Origin: Kitasatospora sp040298565
GTDB lineage: Bacteria > Actinomycetota > Actinomycetes > Streptomycetales > Streptomycetaceae
Length of the DNA stretch: 21,382 nt
Direction of reading: 5' to 3'
Assembly (NCBI RefSeq): GCF_040298565.1
Contig: NZ_JBEPAK010000119.1
Span: 1 to 21,382, forward strand
Shown one piece after another: positions 15,236-21,333 of the stretch. Within the stretch, counting starts at the first letter, position 1. Each line of letters opens with the position of its first letter. The translations under genes and the position numbers were made by a program. A model generated the notes under the pieces. It was given only the letters and a program-made list of their open reading frames with translations. It ran no database searches and was not told the origin of the DNA.

Positions 15236-16192
15236 ATGACAGAACCCCGAACCGTGACGGTGGTCGGCGCGACCGGCCGCCAGGGCGGCGCCCTCGCGGC
15301 CGCGATCCTCGGCGAACCCGCCGGTGACTTCGCGGTGCGCGCCGTCACCCGGCACCCGGAGTCGCCCGCCGCGCGGGCGCTGGAGCGGGCGGGCGCCGAG
15401 GTCGTCCAGGCCGACCTGGACGATCCCGAGAGCCTGGCCCGGGCGTTCGAGGGCGCGTACGGCGCGTACCTGGTGACGAACTTCTGGGAGCACATGTCCG
15501 CCGAACGCGAGAAGGCCCAGGCCGAGGCCCTCGCCCGGGCCGCCGGGCACGCCGGTGTGCGGCACGCGGTCTGGTCGACGCTGGAGGACACCCGGGCGTG
15601 CATCCCGGTCGACGACGACCGGATGCCCACCCTCCAGGGCCGCTACAAGGTGCCGCACTTCGACGCCAAGGCGGAGGCCGACCAGTACTTCGCCGATGCC
15701 GGGGTGCCGACCACCTACCTGCGTCCGACGTTCTACTGGGAGAACCTGCTCGGCCCGTTCGCCCCCCGACGCGGCGAGGACGGCGGCCTGCAGCTGGCGC
15801 TCCCGATGGGCACGAGCCGGCTGGCCGGCATCGCCGTCCAGGACATCGGGCGCACCGCGCTGGCGATCCTGCGGCGGGGCTCCGACCTGATCGGCGCCAC
15901 CGTGAGCATCGCGGGCGAGGCGCTGACGCTCATCGAGATGGCGGTGGCCATGTCGAAGGTCCTCGGCGAGCAGGTGACGTACCGGCCGGTGACCCCGGAC
16001 GCGTTCCGGGCCGGGGACTTCCCGGGGGCGACGGAGGCCGGCAACATGTTCCAGTACTACGCGGAGTGCGAGCGGACCTTCCTCGCCCCGCGCGACCCGG
16101 GCGCCGCCCGGTTGCTCGATCCGCAGCTCCAGGACTTCGCCGACTGGCTGACCGCCCACCGCACGGAACTGCGTGCGGCCGTGGACGGGTGA
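15236..16192 (+). CDS. NmrA-like NAD(P)-binding reductase/sensor
   Basis: A 318-residue atypical short-chain dehydrogenase. The dinucleotide loop is GATGRQGG at 11-18, followed by AVTRHPES and QADLDDPESL. The middle has WSTLEDTR and YKVPHFDAKAEADQYF, then YLRPTFYWENLLGPF, features of the NmrA/HSCARG group that lack a standard catalytic Tyr-Lys arrangement and often sense NADP redox state rather than catalyse. Length is usual. GAGGA precedes the ATG by 8 bases. It lies between two stress-type genes, consistent with a redox or stress role. An active quinone or aldehyde reductase is possible. Confidence 0.9.
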   Translation: MTEPRTVTVVGATGRQGGALAAAILGEPAGDFAVRAVTRHPESPAARALERAGAEVVQADLDDPESLARAFEGAYGAYLVTNFWEHMSAEREKAQAEALARAAGHAGVRHAVWSTLEDTRACIPVDDDRMPTLQGRYKVPHFDAKAEADQYFADAGVPTTYLRPTFYWENLLGPFAPRRGEDGGLQLALPMGTSRLAGIAVQDIGRTALAILRRGSDLIGATVSIAGEALTLIEMAVAMSKVLGEQVTYRPVTPDAFRAGDFPGATEAGNMFQYYAECERTFLAPRDPGAARLLDPQLQDFADWLTAHRTELRAAVDG

Positions 16193-16220
16193 GCCCGTCC
16201 GCCGGGTCCCGTCACCGTGC

Positions 16221-16245
16221 GTTTCCGGGCGCGCCCACCGGGCAG
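16221..16245 (+). promoter_or_regulatory. SigB-like promoter for the CBS gene
   Basis: GTTT at 16221-16224, a 15-base spacer, then GGGCAG at 16240-16245. The upstream element is ideal; the -10 differs from GGGTAC in two positions, but exactly the same GTTT-N15-GGGCAG pair occurs before the DUF6480 gene. The inferred leader is about 37 bases. Confidence 0.4.
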
Positions 16246-16253
16246 GCGCGCCC
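16227..16253 (+). terminator. Hairpin between the NmrA and CBS genes
   Basis: GGGCGCGCC (16227-16235) pairs perfectly with GGCGCGCCC (16245-16253) around a 9-base loop and is followed by a C-run. It may terminate NmrA transcripts. It overlaps the spacer of the predicted CBS promoter, so the two uses could interfere. Confidence 0.4.
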
Positions 16254-16288
16254 CCCCAGAGGGGACCCGACGAGCGCGTGGAGGAGAC

Positions 16289-16708
16289 ATGACCCAGAAG
16301 ATCAGGGACGTCATGACCGCCGGTCCGGTGACCGTCCCCCGGCTGTGCTCGGTCCGGGACGCGGCCCGGTTCATGCGGGACAGCGCCATCGGTGACGTCC
16401 TGGTGGCGGACGGCGACGAGCTGTACGGGCTGCTGACCGACCGCGACCTGGTGGTCCGGGTGCTCGCCGACGGCAAGGACCCGGACAGCACGAACGCCGG
16501 TGACGTCTGCAGTGCCGAGCTGGTCACCGTCGCTCCCGGCGACGACGTCCGGCAGGCCGTCGACCTGATGCGGCAGCACGGGCTGCGCCGCCTTCCCGTG
16601 GTGGAGGACGGCCGGGCGGTGGGCGTGGTCTCGCTCGGCGACCTCGCGCTGGACCGCGACCCGGAGTCCGCACTCGCGGACATCAGCGTGGCGGATCCCA
16701 ACACCTGA
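16289..16708 (+). CDS. CBS-pair domain protein
   Basis: A 139-residue stand-alone pair of CBS domains. CBS1 (about 5-60) has VRDVMTAGP-like IRDVMTAGPVTV and GLLTDRDLVVRVLADG; CBS2 (about 70-128) has VTVAPGDDVRQAVDLMRQHGLRRLPVVEDGRAVGVVSLGDLA. Such Bateman modules bind adenosine nucleotides and are common in actinomycete stress regulons, where partners are mostly unknown. The ATG at 16289 is chosen over longer in-frame starts because GGAGGAG lies directly upstream and the domain begins within a few residues. Confidence 0.92.
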   Translation: MTQKIRDVMTAGPVTVPRLCSVRDAARFMRDSAIGDVLVADGDELYGLLTDRDLVVRVLADGKDPDSTNAGDVCSAELVTVAPGDDVRQAVDLMRQHGLRRLPVVEDGRAVGVVSLGDLALDRDPESALADISVADPNT

Positions 16709-16745
16709 GCCGCACCACCTCAGCCGCACCGAGCGGATCGCGCGT

Positions 16746-16773
16746 CGGCCCCGGACCACCGGGTCCGGGGCCG
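16746..16773. terminator. Strong hairpin terminator between convergent genes
   Basis: CGGCCCCGGACC (16746-16757) and GGTCCGGGGCCG (16762-16773) form a perfect 12-base-pair stem with the tetraloop ACCG. It sits 37 bases after the CBS stop and 75 bases from the end of the minus-strand gene, so it can serve both directions. Confidence 0.75.
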
Positions 16774-16848
16774 TGCCGTGTCGTCCTTCCCGGCCGCCGT
16801 CCCTCCCGCCGCCGTTCCTCCTGTCGGCTGCCGTCGTCCCTCGCCGCC

Positions 16849-17292
16849 TCAGTCGCCCTCGTTCTCGTCCCCGTCGGCGCCCGCCGGCCCGCCGTAGCGC
16901 GCCTGCCACTCGCGGGCCCGGGCGTTGTGCCACTCCACGCCCTGCTCCGCCTGGTGCTCGGACAGGCCGCTCAGCCGGGCGACCACGCTCAGCGGCATGG
17001 GTTGGTCGCAGTCGGCGAGCGCCCGGCAGACCTTTCCGGCCCACTGTTCCTCGGGGACGAAGGGGCGCTGCCGGTAGTGCTCGACCAGGACGGCCAGGTG
17101 GTCCACGGAACAGGCGGTGAGCACCCGTTTGCCGTCGAGGTCCGAGTCGGTGGGGTGCAGCGCCGAGGAGTCCGGCACCAGGGCGCCGAGCAGCTCGGCC
17201 GCGGCGACGACCCGTCCGCACTCGTCGCACAGGTCGAACGCGTCGGTGTCGTCGGCGGGCGGGCCCTCCGGCGGTGGTCCGGTGTCCTCCAT
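16849..17292 (-). CDS. Unidentified protein with CxxC motif
   Basis: A 147-residue protein. Residues 1-20 are Pro/Asp-rich; residues 22-25 form CDEC within FDLCDECGRVV, suggesting half of a zinc or redox site, with further Cys in VLTACSVDH and CRALADC that could complete it. The C-terminal half has the helix-rich segment LSVVARLSGLSEHQAEQGVEWHNAR, faintly like a helix-turn-helix, and an acidic tail (GDENEGD). I do not recognise the family. The ATG at 17292 has no clear ribosome site, and the predicted promoter lies only 11-35 bases upstream, so the mRNA may be leaderless. Codon usage is normal for the host. Confidence 0.75.
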   Translation of the reverse strand: MEDTGPPPEGPPADDTDAFDLCDECGRVVAAAELLGALVPDSSALHPTDSDLDGKRVLTACSVDHLAVLVEHYRQRPFVPEEQWAGKVCRALADCDQPMPLSVVARLSGLSEHQAEQGVEWHNARAREWQARYGGPAGADGDENEGD

Positions 17293-17302
17293 GCCCGCGC
17301 GC

Positions 17303-17327
17303 CTACCCCGGGCGGGCGGGGCCAACC
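17303..17327 (-). promoter_or_regulatory. SigB-like promoter for the CxxC protein
   Basis: On the minus strand, GGTT (17327-17324), a 15-base spacer, then GGGTAG (17308-17303). The predicted start point is about 4 bases before the ATG at 17292, implying a leaderless or nearly leaderless transcript. Confidence 0.45.
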
Positions 17328-17333
17328 CGGGCG

Positions 17334-17357
17334 GTGTGAGCGGCATCCGGCGGGTAG
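17334..17357 (+). promoter_or_regulatory. SigB-like promoter for the DUF5709 gene
   Basis: GTGT at 17334-17337, a 14-base spacer, then GGGTAG at 17352-17357. It is divergent from the promoter at 17303-17327, with six bases between the upstream elements. The leader to the ATG at 17408 would be about 44 bases. Confidence 0.45.
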
Positions 17358-17407
17358 GCGCAGGGGCGGCCCCGGAGGACGGGGCCGCCCACGGCAGGGA
17401 GGAAGCC

Positions 17408-18283
17408 ATGAACGGATCGCCGAAGGAACGGCCGCTGCACGACATGGGCGGCGCGATCGGTCCCGCGGACACGGGCGGGGCACGGTCCGCCGAGGAGGAG
17501 GAGCAGGGCCCCGAGCGCCGGCCGTCGCCGATCGGCAAGGGCGGGACGCCGAACGTCGCCGGGAGCGGGGAGCAGCAGCCGGAGATCGCCGAGGGGCCGG
17601 TGCCCGGCGTCCAGCCCGGCGAGGAGTACGGCGGGCCGCCGCGCCGGGAGCCGGTCGCCGTCGACCCGCCGGCCGGAGCGAGCCGCGCCACCGGTGACGC
17701 GTCCTCCGAGCCGGTGCCGGACCCGTCCGATCCGGTGCCGGAGCCGGAACGGGGGCACCACGACCCCGCGGCGGAGCCGGAGGACGAGGGCATCCCCGAC
17801 CTCCAGGACGGCTCGCCCGCGCGGGAGTGGTCGGAGGACCCCCAGGTCGAGGCCGTGCCCGGGGACACCCCGGTGGCTGCGGAGTCGTTCGGCACTACCG
17901 GCGCCGAACAGGCCGAGGGCGAGTCGCTGGACGCCCGCCTGGCCCAGGAGGAGCCGGAGACGGACGAACGGACGGCCGTGGCGGGCGTGCCCGAGGACGC
18001 CGCCGGGCGGCTGGACCTCCCGGATCCGCACGGTGATCTGCGCGGTGAGGCCACCGGGGACACGGCGGGCCTGTCGGCCGAGGAGGAGGCGGTGCGGATC
18101 CGCTCGGACGGCGGGGAATTTGGCGCCGAAATGGACCAGCCGGAGGACCTGCGGGACATCCCGGGCATCGAGGCGCCGGAGTCCGTCGAGGGCAGGACCG
18201 GCGGCGCGGGCGCCGCAGGCGGGAGCGCCGGGGACGGCACGGACGGCGAGGACGCCGAGGGCGACCGGCCGCCGCGGCGCTGA
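17408..18283 (+). CDS. DUF5709 family acidic, disordered protein
   Basis: A 291-residue protein very rich in Glu, Asp, Gly and Pro, with almost no hydrophobic core, predicted intrinsically disordered. The central part matches the DUF5709 pattern: EGIPDLQDGSPAREWSEDPQ, then VPGDTPVAAESFGTTGAEQ, then EGESLDARLAQEEPETDE, then a late AEEEAVRI. The first about 110 residues are a variable acidic, Pro-rich extension. The family is found in actinomycetes and has no known function; strong acidity suggests a hydrophilin-like protective role, which is inference. Start chosen at the ATG after GGAGGAAG. It is preceded by its own promoter and followed by a very strong hairpin, so it is monocistronic. Confidence 0.85.
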   Translation: MNGSPKERPLHDMGGAIGPADTGGARSAEEEEQGPERRPSPIGKGGTPNVAGSGEQQPEIAEGPVPGVQPGEEYGGPPRREPVAVDPPAGASRATGDASSEPVPDPSDPVPEPERGHHDPAAEPEDEGIPDLQDGSPAREWSEDPQVEAVPGDTPVAAESFGTTGAEQAEGESLDARLAQEEPETDERTAVAGVPEDAAGRLDLPDPHGDLRGEATGDTAGLSAEEEAVRIRSDGGEFGAEMDQPEDLRDIPGIEAPESVEGRTGGAGAAGGSAGDGTDGEDAEGDRPPRR

Positions 18284-18300
18284 ACCGCCCCGCGGCATGC

Positions 18301-18340
18301 GCGAGCGGCTCCGGTCCACCGAAGGACCGGAGCCGCTCGC
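18301..18340. terminator. 17-bp perfect inverted repeat, bidirectional terminator
   Basis: GCGAGCGGCTCCGGTCC (18301-18317) is followed after the six-base loop ACCGAA by its exact reverse complement (18324-18340). It lies between the stop of the DUF5709 gene (18 bases away) and the stop of the minus-strand SRPBCC gene (18 bases away), an almost symmetric placement that suits a terminator shared by convergent genes. Confidence 0.9.
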
Positions 18341-18357
18341 GGCGCACCGGATGGGGG

Positions 18358-18816
18358 TCAGCCGGGGGTGATCCGGCCCCGCCAGCCGCCCTCCTCCCGG
18401 CCGCGCTGCTCCATGAACTCCTTGAAGCGCCTCAGGTCGCCCTTCACCCGCCGGTCGACCATGCCCATGGCGTCGGCGGCCTTCTCGGCCATGCCCTCGG
18501 GCCGGAAGTCGATGGCCATGTTGACGCGGGTGTGCTGGTCGTCCAGGCGCTCGAAGGTGACGACGCCCTTCTGGTTCACGTCGCCGTCCGTGGTGCGCCA
18601 GGCGATCCGCTCGTCGGGCAGCTGGTCGACGATCTCGGTGTCGAACTCGCGGCTGACGCCGCCGATGCTGGTCCGCCAGTGGTTGTGACGGTCGTCCAGC
18701 TGAGTCACCGAGTCGACGCCCTCCATGAACCGCGGGAACTCCTCGAACAGCGTCCACTGGTTGTAGGCGGCGTGCAGCGGGACGTCGACCTCGACGGACT
18801 CCTTCACCATGCTCAT
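18358..18816 (-). CDS. SRPBCC (START-like) family protein
   Basis: A 152-residue helix-grip protein. The opening KESVEVDVPLHAAYNQWTLFEEFPRFMEGV is typical of polyketide-cyclase/dehydrase-type SRPBCC proteins; then come VTQLDDRHNHWRTSIGG, the strand pair EIVDQLPDERIAWRTTDG and VTFERLDDQHTRVNM, and the closing C-terminal helix VKGDLRRFKEFMEQR. It binds a hydrophobic ligand in a central cavity in known relatives; the ligand here is unknown. In this setting it is more likely a stress-linked ligand-binding protein than an antibiotic cyclase. The ATG at 18816 is preferred because GAGGAGG lies upstream. Confidence 0.9.
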   Translation of the reverse strand: MSMVKESVEVDVPLHAAYNQWTLFEEFPRFMEGVDSVTQLDDRHNHWRTSIGGVSREFDTEIVDQLPDERIAWRTTDGDVNQKGVVTFERLDDQHTRVNMAIDFRPEGMAEKAADAMGMVDRRVKGDLRRFKEFMEQRGREEGGWRGRITPG

Positions 18817-18866
18817 CCGGGCCTCCTCGGGAGCTGCGGCCGGGTCGTTCCCGGCCGACCGCGCGT

Positions 18867-18891
18867 GTGCCCCGTCCACCCCGGCGTAACC
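18867..18891 (-). promoter_or_regulatory. SigB-like promoter for the SRPBCC gene
   Basis: On the minus strand, GGTT (18891-18888), a 15-base spacer, then GGGCAC (18872-18867), one base from GGGTAC. The leader to the ATG at 18816 would be about 44 bases and contains the good ribosome site. Confidence 0.45.
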
Positions 18892-18964
18892 ATCCCACCG
18901 GGTCCGGTCCGGTGGCCGCCCGCCGTGTCCCGGGTTTGCATGAGATGACCCAGCCCCGAGACCC

Positions 18965-18969
18965 GGAGG
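18965..18969 (+). promoter_or_regulatory. Ribosome site that sets the start of the small CxxC protein
   Basis: GGAGG lies five bases before the GTG at 18975. The in-frame ATG at 18945 has no comparable site upstream, so the GTG is the better start. Confidence 0.6.
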
Positions 18970-18974
18970 TCGCC

Positions 18975-19199
18975 GTGTACGAGATGTGGGCCGAGCACGA
19001 CCCGGCAGTGACGCCGCCCGGACTGGTGTGGCACGTGGTGGCGAAGGACGACGCCACCGCGTCGCTGTGCGGGCGGGTCCTGGAACCCTCGCAGCGGGTG
19101 GTCCCGACGGACGACGGCAACGGCCCGCCGCTGCCGGACCGGTACTGCGACCCGTGTCTGGTCACCGTCAGGGAGACGCTCGCCGAGGCCGGCAGGTGA
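18975..19199 (+). CDS. Small CxxC zinc-ribbon-like hypothetical protein
   Basis: A 74-residue protein. VWHVVAKDDATASLCGRVL holds His20 and Cys32, and DRYCDPCLVTV holds Cys58 and Cys61; together these could bind one zinc ion. Similar short proteins pairing a W-H-V strand, an LCG turn and a C-terminal C-P-C occur widely in Streptomyces, with no assigned function. Start from GTG 18975 on the basis of the ribosome site. No promoter of the type seen at its neighbours was found upstream. An 8-base-pair hairpin begins directly after the stop. Confidence 0.75.
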   Translation: MYEMWAEHDPAVTPPGLVWHVVAKDDATASLCGRVLEPSQRVVPTDDGNGPPLPDRYCDPCLVTVRETLAEAGR

Positions 19200-19220
19200 C
19201 GGCCCGGCCGCCCCGGGCCG
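19200..19220 (+). terminator. Hairpin directly after the small CxxC gene
   Basis: CGGCCCGG (19200-19207) pairs with CCGGGCCG (19213-19220) around the five-base loop CCGCC, starting one base after the TGA. No U-tract. The remaining bases to 19306 are repetitive GGACGG/GGGCGG-like sequence with no gene. Confidence 0.5.
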
Positions 19221-19306
19221 AGTGGGCCGGACGGACCGGACGGGCGGGGCGGACGGGATGCACCGAGCGGTGGTCGGGCTGCCGGCCGGATCGCCGACCT
19301 GACCAT

Positions 19307-19328
19307 GGCTCCGGCCACGGGCCGAGCC
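19307..19328 (-). terminator. Hairpin after the DUF6480 gene
   Basis: GGCTC-C-GGCC (19307-19316) pairs with GGCCGAGCC (19320-19328) with one bulged C and the loop ACG. It lies 18 bases downstream of the minus-strand stop at 19346. Confidence 0.45.
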
Positions 19329-19345
19329 ATGGGTCGGGCCGTGGG

Positions 19346-19570
19346 TCAGGCCAGCATCACGATCATCGCGACCAGCATCGCGGACACCAGCACCGCCAGC
19401 AGCACGATCAGGACGGCGGGCCAGGCCCCCCAGGCCCGCCGCACTTCCACCGGCTCCGGATGGGAGATGCCGGAGATTCCCCCCTCGGCCGGCGGGGTGT
19501 CGCCGCCGGGCAGGGCGCCGTGTTCGTCCAGCGCCGGAGTGCGGTCGGGATCGGGATCTGGAGTGGCCAT
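19346..19570 (-). CDS. DUF6480-like small membrane protein
   Basis: A 74-residue protein with a polar, Pro/Asp-rich N-terminus (MATPDPDPDRTPALDE), a conserved middle (PGGDTPPAEGGISGIS-PEP) and one C-terminal transmembrane helix at about 50-72 (WPAVLIVLLAVLVSAMLVAMI). This layout matches DUF6480 proteins of actinomycetes, which have no known role. The N-terminus would lie outside the helix in the cytoplasm or on the surface; orientation cannot be settled. A longer in-frame reading exists but overlaps the opposite gene and lacks coding character. The ATG at 19570 is chosen because homologues I recall begin with the PDPDP stretch. Confidence 0.8.
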   Translation of the reverse strand: MATPDPDPDRTPALDEHGALPGGDTPPAEGGISGISHPEPVEVRRAWGAWPAVLIVLLAVLVSAMLVAMIVMLA

Positions 19571-19609
19571 GATGTCATCCCAGGTGGTAGCGGCTGCGAC
19601 ACCCGGCGG

Positions 19610-19634
19610 CTGCCCGTGGTGGGCGGGCGGAAAC
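19610..19634 (-). promoter_or_regulatory. SigB-like promoter for the DUF6480 gene
   Basis: On the minus strand, GTTT (19634-19631), a 15-base spacer, then GGGCAG (19615-19610), the same pair as before the CBS gene. The leader would be about 33 bases. Confidence 0.45.
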
Positions 19635-19665
19635 GCTCCCGTCCCCGGGGAATCCCGGGCCGCGG

Positions 19666-19690
19666 GTTTGGCCGGACGGCGTTCGGCTAG
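19666..19690 (+). promoter_or_regulatory. SigB-like promoter for the DUF2231-Rieske gene
   Basis: GTTT at 19666-19669, a 15-base spacer, then GGCTAG at 19685-19690. The start point would fall about 4 bases before the ATG at 19701, again suggesting a leaderless mRNA, which fits the absence of a ribosome site. Confidence 0.45.
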
Positions 19691-19700
19691 CCGCCCCGGT

Positions 19701-20588
19701 ATGGACGCCTCTTCTCTGCAATCCCACCCGTGGTCCCGGCGGCTGCGCCGCGCCCTGGACGCGCCGGCGCACTGGGAGTTCCTGGACTCCCCGGCCGGGC
19801 CGCTCGCCAACGCGGCCGAGTCCCTTCCGCTCGGGCCCTACCGGGACGCCCTGCACGGGGTCTGGCTGGGCCATCCCCTCCACCCGGCGCTGGTCCAACT
19901 GCCCCTCGGCTGCTGGACGTCGGCGGCGCTGCTGGACTTCTCCCCGGGCGGCCGCCGGTCGGCCGGCGTCCTGGTGGCGGCGGGCCTGTCCGCGGCCGTC
20001 CCGGCCGCCCTCGCGGGCTGGGTGGACTGGGCCCGGCTCGACCCGCCGCGGCGGCGCACCGGGCTGGTCCACGCACTCGCCAACACGACCGGATTGCTGC
20101 TGTACGGCGGCTCGCTGCTGGCCCGCTGCCGCGGCCACCGCGCCCGGGGCCGGCTGCTCGGCCTGGCCGGGCTGACCGCCGTCTCGGTCGGCGGGGTGCT
20201 CGGCGGCCACCTGTCCTACCGGCAGGCCGCCGGACCCGACCGGACCGCCGCCGTGCCCCGGCTGGCGCCGGCGGACTGGGTCGCGCTCGGCCCGGTCGAG
20301 GAGTTCCCCGAGGGCGAGCCCGTCCGCCGCAGCGCCGGTGAACTCGCCGTGGTGGTCGTGCGCGACGGGGACGAGTTCCACGTCCTCGCGGACCGCTGCG
20401 CCCACCTGTCCGGGCCGCTGTCGGAGGGCACCGTCGTCGACGGCTGCCTGCGCTGCCCCTGGCACGGCAGCGAGTTCCGGCTCCGCGACGGCCAGGTCGC
20501 CAACGGCCCCGCCACGGCGCCCCAGCCGGTGCTGGAGACCAGGGTGCTCTCCGGGCACCTGGAGGCGCGGCTGGCGGGAGCCGGCTGA
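19701..20588 (+). CDS. DUF2231 membrane domain fused to a Rieske [2Fe-2S] domain
   Basis: A 295-residue protein. The N-terminal half is a DUF2231 domain with the signature LGHPLHPALVQLPLG (His58, His61) and about four membrane helices (roughly 62-80, 87-108, 122-141, 152-170). The C-terminal half, from about 190, is a Rieske domain with CAH (Cys233, His235) and CPWH (Cys252, His255), the complete set of cluster ligands, plus GSEFRLRDG. It is likely a membrane-anchored electron carrier; partner and direction of electron flow are unknown. The domain order is known from actinomycetes. Start from ATG 19701; a much longer in-frame reading exists but runs over the divergent gene. No ribosome site. 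Confidence 0.9.
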   Translation: MDASSLQSHPWSRRLRRALDAPAHWEFLDSPAGPLANAAESLPLGPYRDALHGVWLGHPLHPALVQLPLGCWTSAALLDFSPGGRRSAGVLVAAGLSAAVPAALAGWVDWARLDPPRRRTGLVHALANTTGLLLYGGSLLARCRGHRARGRLLGLAGLTAVSVGGVLGGHLSYRQAAGPDRTAAVPRLAPADWVALGPVEEFPEGEPVRRSAGELAVVVVRDGDEFHVLADRCAHLSGPLSEGTVVDGCLRCPWHGSEFRLRDGQVANGPATAPQPVLETRVLSGHLEARLAGAG

Positions 20589-20614
20589 CCGTCCGTCACC
20601 AGGAGGCACAGGAG

Positions 20615-21265
20615 GTGGGTGGACCATGTCGACGGACACCCGTGGTGCGCAGGCTCCTGGCGGAGCACGGCCGCACCTACGCCGAGGAGGCGGGCATCAC
20701 GCTGCAGGACAAGCCGTCGCCGCTGTACCGGCTGCTGGTCCTCACCGTCCTCTGCTCGATCCGGATCAGCGCCGAGACGGCCGTGAAGGCGGCCCGCGAG
20801 CTGTCGGCCGCGGGCTTCCGCACGCCGCGCGCGATGGCCGACTCCGGCTGGCAGGAACGGGTGGACGCACTGGGCCGGGCCCACTACGTCCGCTACGACG
20901 AGAGCACCGCGACCGCGCTCGGCGAGGGGGCGCAGCTGGTCCTCGACCGCTGGCACGGCGACCTGCGCCGGATGCGCGAGGAGGCCGGCGACGACCCCGG
21001 CGCACTGCGCGGGCTGCTGCGGGAGGTGCCGAGGATCGGCCCGGTCGGGGCGGAGATCTTCTGCCGGGAGGTCCAGGTGGTGTGGCCGTGGCTGCGCCCG
21101 TACTTCGACGACCGCGCGTGCGGGGCCGCCGAGGAGCTCGGGCTGCCGCACACCCCCGAGGGCCTCGGCCGCCTCGTCCCGCCGGAGGAGTACGCCCGGC
21201 TGTCCGCCGCGCTGGTCCGCGCCGGTCTGTCGAAGGGCGCCCTGGCGGAGCTCCGAGCCGCCTGA
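20615..21265 (+). CDS. HhH-GPD/endonuclease III-like DNA glycosylase-related protein
   Basis: A 216-residue all-helical protein resembling the HhH-GPD fold. PLYRLLVLTVLCSIRIS near 36-52 fits the helix that begins the domain, LLREVPRIGPVGAEIF near 134-149 is the helix-hairpin-helix, and Asp165/Asp166 in PYFDDRA sit where the catalytic Asp is expected. The catalytic Lys of endonuclease III in the hairpin is absent and there is no C-terminal iron-sulphur Cys set, so it would be at most a monofunctional glycosylase or a DNA-binding relative. Start is uncertain: GTG 20615 has AGGAGG eight bases upstream; ATG 20626 has GGAGG too but is out of frame; GTG 20642 also fits. It follows the Rieske gene by 26 bases and may be co-transcribed. 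Confidence 0.8.
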   Translation: MGGPCRRTPVVRRLLAEHGRTYAEEAGITLQDKPSPLYRLLVLTVLCSIRISAETAVKAARELSAAGFRTPRAMADSGWQERVDALGRAHYVRYDESTATALGEGAQLVLDRWHGDLRRMREEAGDDPGALRGLLREVPRIGPVGAEIFCREVQVVWPWLRPYFDDRACGAAEELGLPHTPEGLGRLVPPEEYARLSAALVRAGLSKGALAELRAA

Positions 21266-21330
21266 CCGACGTAGCGGTGCGGGTCCGCGCGGGAGTCCGC
21301 GTACGGCGCCCACACCTCGTAGCGCGGCAT
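21266..21330 (-). pseudogene. Possible treZ start remnant
   Basis: On the minus strand an ATG at 21330 follows GAGGAGGGG and reads MPRYEVWAPYADS, very like the opening (M-x-FEVWAP-A) of malto-oligosyltrehalose trehalohydrolase. After about 13 codons the likeness ends, and the frame continues antisense through the HhH gene. It starts 3 bases after the stop of the upstream partial gene. I infer a truncated gene start; a chance reading frame cannot be excluded. Confidence 0.35.
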
Positions 21331-21333
21331 CGC

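Noticed and set aside
18925..18949. GTGT-N15-GATGAC or GGGTTT (18932) as a promoter for the small CxxC gene
   Set aside because: Neither has both elements at the right spacing with a plausible -10 sequence.
19700..20641. Minus-strand open frame opposite the DUF2231-Rieske gene
   Set aside because: The plus strand has complete Rieske ligands and membrane helices; the minus frame is low-complexity.
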